Positions 61,056-64,000 of a stretch of DNA of 64,000 bases are shown here, piece after piece. Below the pieces are notes generated by a model that made no database searches, was not told the origin of the DNA, and saw only the letters and a list, made by a program, of their open reading frames with translations. The translations under genes were made by a program, and so were the position numbers. Source of the stretch: JAENWD01 sp963837165 (GTDB lineage Bacteria > Acidobacteriota > Vicinamibacteria > Vicinamibacterales > JAENWD01); assembly GCA_963837165.1 (NCBI GenBank), contig CAWIMD010000004.1:1240001-1304000 (forward strand). The letters run 5' to 3'. Every line of letters begins with the position of its first letter. Position 1 is the stretch's first letter.

Positions 61056-62378
61056 ATGCTGCGCGTCCGGCTCGTGCTGGTGGTCCTGGTGATGCTCGCA
61101 ACCCGCGCGCCGGCCGCCTACGATCTGGCGATCCGGCACTGCCGCGCAGTCATCGGCGACGGCCGCGTGGTCCCGGACGCGACGGTGTTCATCGCCGGCG
61201 GGCGCATCGCGCGGATCGACGAGGGCAGGGCGGCCGATCGGGTGATCGCGGCGCGCTCGCTGGAGGCACGCGGCCGGACGCTGATTCCCGGCCTGATCGA
61301 CGCGCACGTCCACGTCACGCCCTGGTCGGTGCGGCTCTTCCTCGAGCATGGCGTGACGTCGGTCCGCGACGTCCACAACGACCCGGACTACATCCTGCCG
61401 CTCGCGAGGGACGACTCGGCGGAGCGGCCGCGCATCGTGGCGGCCGGGGCGCTCCTCGATGGCCCGGGGAGCTTCTGGCGGAACGCCATTGTCGTGGACG
61501 ACCTCGGGTCGGCTCGAGCAGCGGTTCGCCGGGAGGTCGCCGCAGGCGCGGGGGTGATCAAGGTGTACACCCGGCTCCGCCCGGCGATGATCGCGGAGAT
61601 CGTGCAGGAGGCCCGGGCCCGCGGAGTCCCGGTCGCCGCGCACCTCGGGCGCACCACCGCCGTGCAGGCCGCGCTGGTGGGCGTCGCCAGCATCGAACAC
61701 CTCACGGGCATTGCCGAATCGGCGTCCAGGACGCCCGATCGCCTCCTGGCCGCCCACGACGACTTCTTCGCGGGCTGGACCGACGCCGAGCTCGAATGGG
61801 CGCGGCTCGACCCCGCGGCGCTCGATCGCGTGGCGCGCACGCTGATCGAGCAGCAGGTCGTGATCGTGCCGACCCTCGTGCTGCACGAGGCGTTCTCCCG
61901 CCTCGCCGACCCGGCGCTGCTGGGTGACCCCGCGCTGGCCGAAGTGCCCGAACAGGTGCGCGACGTGGAGTGGGACCCGAGCGACATCATGCGGCGCGCG
62001 CACTGGACGCCGGCCACGCTGGTCGGATTCGCGCGCTCGCTGCCGGCGATGCAGCGGTTCGTGCGCCGCTACGTGCAGCTCGGCGGCCATGTGGCCGCGG
62101 GCACCGATACGCCGCAACAGTTCGTCGTTCCCGGCGTGAGCCTGCATCGCGAGCTCGAGCTGTACGTGGACGGCGGGCTGTCGCCGGCGGCGGCCCTGAA
62201 GACGGCGACCGCCGATGCCGCCACCCTGCTCGGCATCGCGGACCGCGCCGGCACGATCGCGGAGGGCAAGGACGCGGATCTCGTGCTGATCGCGGGCGAC
62301 CCGCTGGCCGACATCCACGCGCTGTCGCACATCGTGACCGTGCTGCGGAAAGGTGAGGTCGTCGTCGCGCGGCCGTGA
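61056..62378 (+). CDS. Exported metal-dependent amidohydrolase
   Basis: The product has 440 residues with a signal peptide (LRVRLVLVVLVMLATRAPA). Amidohydrolase signatures are TLIPGLIDAHVHVTP (HxH metal pair), a Lys in AAGAGVIKVYTRLRP, VAAHLGRTTAVQAAL and IEHLTGIAE for further metal His residues, and HVAAGTDTPQQFVVPG for the catalytic Asp. The C-terminal AAATLLGIADRAGTIAEGKD-type turn (here DAATLLGIADRAGTIAEGKD) is typical of dipeptidase/imidazolonepropionase-like members. The substrate is unknown, possibly a dipeptide. Confidence 0.9.
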   Translation: MLRVRLVLVVLVMLATRAPAAYDLAIRHCRAVIGDGRVVPDATVFIAGGRIARIDEGRAADRVIAARSLEARGRTLIPGLIDAHVHVTPWSVRLFLEHGVTSVRDVHNDPDYILPLARDDSAERPRIVAAGALLDGPGSFWRNAIVVDDLGSARAAVRREVAAGAGVIKVYTRLRPAMIAEIVQEARARGVPVAAHLGRTTAVQAALVGVASIEHLTGIAESASRTPDRLLAAHDDFFAGWTDAELEWARLDPAALDRVARTLIEQQVVIVPTLVLHEAFSRLADPALLGDPALAEVPEQVRDVEWDPSDIMRRAHWTPATLVGFARSLPAMQRFVRRYVQLGGHVAAGTDTPQQFVVPGVSLHRELELYVDGGLSPAAALKTATADAATLLGIADRAGTIAEGKDADLVLIAGDPLADIHALSHIVTVLRKGEVVVARP

Positions 62379-62395
62379 TCGGGCGGGGCTGGCGG

Positions 62396-63322
62396 TCAGG
62401 CGCGCGCCGGCTGCTGGCACCGGAGCACGGCGTACAGCGTCTGCATGACGGGGACGGGCACGCCGACGCGCGCGGCACGGCGGACCACGGACCCCTGCAG
62501 CGCGTCGACCTCGATGGGCTTGCCCGCCTGCAGATCGATCAGCAGCGACGATCGCATCGTCTCCGGCACCTCGTCCACGTAGGCCACGATGCGGTCGAGG
62601 AGGTCCTCAGGGAGCGCCACGCCTTCGGCGCGCCCCACGCGATCCACTTCCGCGAAGGCGGCCAGCAGCTGCGGCCTGGCCGCCGGGTCGGCGCGCACCA
62701 CGCCCACCGGCTGGCGGGACGCGCCGGTCATGCCGGCGAACGGCGCGAGGTAGACGAACTTCTCCCACAGTTGGATGCGCCCGTCGGCAACGACCTGGGC
62801 CTCGATGTCGGCCGCCGACAGCGTCCCGGCCAGCGCGGCCGCACGCGCGGTCACCGATCCCCGGGCCGCGAACGGCTCCCCGAACGCGATGCGCCTGTAC
62901 GTCCCCGTCTGGTCGATCACCCCCGGGGCCGTCAATGCGGTCGCGATGTACGCCGCGCCCGCCAGCACGCGCTCCTCGCCCACCACCGCGGCCGTCTCCT
63001 CGGGGCCGTCCACCCCGTTCTGCAGGGTGAGCACGACCGTGGCCGGCCCGACGAGCGGAGCGAGCATCGGCAGGGCAGTGCCGTTGTCATACGCCTTGAC
63101 GGCGACAAGGACGAGGTCGACGGGTCCGATGCGCCGCGTATCCGATTCGGCCGGAGCGCGGACGATGAAGTCACCCAGCGCACGGCGCACGTGCAGGCCG
63201 GCGTCTCGAATGGCGGACAGATGAGCGCCGCGGGCGACGAAGGTGACCTCGTGACCAGCTCTGGCGAGGAGGGCGCCGAAGTAGCCTCCCACGGCGCCTG
63301 AGCCAAGAACGGCGATACGCAT
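62396..63322 (-). CDS. Ketopantoate reductase-family protein
   Basis: The protein has 308 residues from ATG 63322; the longer frame extends into antisense of the next gene. The NADP-binding motif RIAVLGSGAVGGYFGALLAR, the loop VTFVARGAHLSAIRDAGL and VAVKAYDNGTAL match PanE/ApbA. The catalytic region reads WEKFVYLAPFAGMTGASRQ, where PanE normally has Lys-x-x-x-Asn; the Lys is kept and the Asn is replaced. It may therefore act on another 2-keto acid. It is convergent with the amidohydrolase gene. Confidence 0.82.
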   Translation of the reverse strand: MRIAVLGSGAVGGYFGALLARAGHEVTFVARGAHLSAIRDAGLHVRRALGDFIVRAPAESDTRRIGPVDLVLVAVKAYDNGTALPMLAPLVGPATVVLTLQNGVDGPEETAAVVGEERVLAGAAYIATALTAPGVIDQTGTYRRIAFGEPFAARGSVTARAAALAGTLSAADIEAQVVADGRIQLWEKFVYLAPFAGMTGASRQPVGVVRADPAARPQLLAAFAEVDRVGRAEGVALPEDLLDRIVAYVDEVPETMRSSLLIDLQAGKPIEVDALQGSVVRRAARVGVPVPVMQTLYAVLRCQQPARA

Positions 63323-63434
63323 GAGCGAGCCCGGCGACCATATCACAGGGCAGAGGGCGGGGCCCGCGAGCCATGCTAAGATGCCCGCCGCGCCCGGGCT
63401 CCCCGGCCTCGACGCGTCGGAACGCGGAGGCAGC

Positions 63435-64000
63435 ATGGCGACCCGTCTGACCACCTACCTCGTCGTGCTCATCGTGACCGCAACAGTCGTCGCGGGTCTG
63501 ATTGTCGGCGCTCAGCGCGCCGACGACGACGGGCCGGTCGACGTCGTGATCACGAACGGCCGGGTGTTCACCGGGGTGCCTGGCGCCGATGTCGCCGAGG
63601 CCGTCGCGATCCGCGGGAACAAGGTGCTCCGCGTCGGGTCCAACCACGACATCAAGCGGCTGGCGCGTCCCCAGACGCTGCGCATCGATGCGCACGGCGG
63701 CACGGTCATGGCCGGCTTCGACGACAGCCATGCGCATCTGCTGGACGGCGCACTGTCGATGTCGGAGCTCGACCTGTCCGGCGCCGGCACGCTCGACGCG
63801 GTCAGAACCGCGGTACGCGACTTCGCCGCCGCGCACCCCGATCGCGCCTGGGTGCTGGGCCGCGGCTGGGTCTACGAAGCGTTTCCCGAGGGATTGCCGA
63901 CGAGGCAGATCCTCGATCAGCTCGTGCCCGATCGGCCCGCGTACCTCGAGGGCTACGACGGGCACACCGGCTGGGCCAACACGCGTGCACTGCTGGCGGC
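63435..64000 (+). CDS. YtcJ-like amidohydrolase, cut by window end
   Basis: The first 188 residues are visible and the frame is open to the window end. GGAGG precedes the ATG. A membrane or signal segment (TTYLVVLIVTATVVAGLIVG) is followed by VDVVITNGRVFTGVPGADVA, a metal-site GGTVMAGFDDSHAHLLDG (HxH) and WVLGRGWVYEAFPEGLPTRQ with RPAYLEGYDGHTGWANTRAL, all typical of the YtcJ/LAF3-type amidohydrolase family acting on N-substituted formamides or imides. It is divergent from the ketopantoate-reductase-like gene. Confidence 0.88.
   Translation, partial: MATRLTTYLVVLIVTATVVAGLIVGAQRADDDGPVDVVITNGRVFTGVPGADVAEAVAIRGNKVLRVGSNHDIKRLARPQTLRIDAHGGTVMAGFDDSHAHLLDGALSMSELDLSGAGTLDAVRTAVRDFAAAHPDRAWVLGRGWVYEAFPEGLPTRQILDQLVPDRPAYLEGYDGHTGWANTRALLA

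Noticed and set aside
1..64000. tRNA, rRNA, insertion sequence or prophage
   Set aside because: No cloverleaf-like sequence, rRNA motif, transposase, integrase or phage structural gene was recognised by reading; a tRNAscan and Infernal run would be needed to exclude small RNAs fully.

Overview
The window is high-GC and densely coded, with very short intergenic gaps, many four-base ATGA overlaps and several GTG or TTG starts. The gene mix points to a soil-type Acidobacteriota, most likely a Vicinamibacteria relative: Tat-exported Gfo/Idh/MocA dehydrogenases, 3-keto-disaccharide hydrolase-like (DUF1080) and SUMF1-like proteins, NIPSNAP, DUF6807, a GH78 rhamnosidase, many sugar-acid catabolic genes, and short repeats at gene ends. 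This placement is inferred from family content only; no rRNA or tRNA gene was seen.

Layout. 1-4.4 kb: tandem Flp pilin genes (minus strand) and, divergent to them, a small membrane protein plus a 1028-residue protein with a degenerate receiver domain and a very long charged helix. 4.5-5.5 kb: a GMC-oxidoreductase locus reduced to a mosaic by several internal deletions. 5.6-15 kb: exported sugar-degradation genes (SUMF1-like, Tat-Gfo/Idh, ApbE, DUF1080, MFS permease, NIPSNAP), a YetF-like protein and a GH78 alpha-L-rhamnosidase. 15.1-18.7 kb: lysine/diaminopimelate genes (M20 peptidase, dapD, dapA, dapB) interrupted by a 21-bp inverted repeat. 18.7-24.5 kb: MFS transporter and glucosamine-6-phosphate deaminase, a methyltransferase, an exported Nif3-like protein, and an ECF sigma factor broken by a one-base frameshift, followed by its membrane partner.

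24.5-34.3 kb: a complete sugar-acid locus. A minus-strand operon encodes a UxaA-type dehydratase, a zinc dehydrogenase, an FAH-family hydrolase, an RbsA-like ATPase and an RbsC-like permease. A divergent plus-strand operon encodes the binding lipoprotein, a NarX-type histidine kinase and a NarL-type regulator. The two share a 127-bp promoter region with an inverted repeat. 34.5-40.4 kb: an SdrD/Cna-B-like surface protein with a possibly structured leader, a metallo-beta-lactamase-fold protein, Gfo/Idh, small membrane and cupin proteins, and a frameshifted PhoD phosphatase. 40.5-45.9 kb: a hexuronate/mannonate operon (GntR, SDR, MFS, ManD, DUF6807) with two copies of a GGTC-N-GACC operator.

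46-51.7 kb: a two-gene module of an SNF2/RapA-type helicase and a large Eco57I-class adenine methyltransferase. This is the best candidate for an incompletely described defence system. 52-60 kb: a TRAP-transporter operon with a fused DctQM permease, DctP, a TatT lipoprotein and an FAD-dependent oxidase, under a winged-helix/TPR regulator. 59.8-64 kb: DUF1634 with TauE/SafE, two amidohydrolases (the second cut by the window end) and a ketopantoate-reductase-like protein.

Recurring themes are short repeats of several unit lengths placed exactly at gene ends, and three broken genes (GMC oxidoreductase, ECF sigma factor, PhoD). The sigma-factor and PhoD lesions are both single extra bases inside a GGTAC string, so assembly error must be excluded before either is called a pseudogene.
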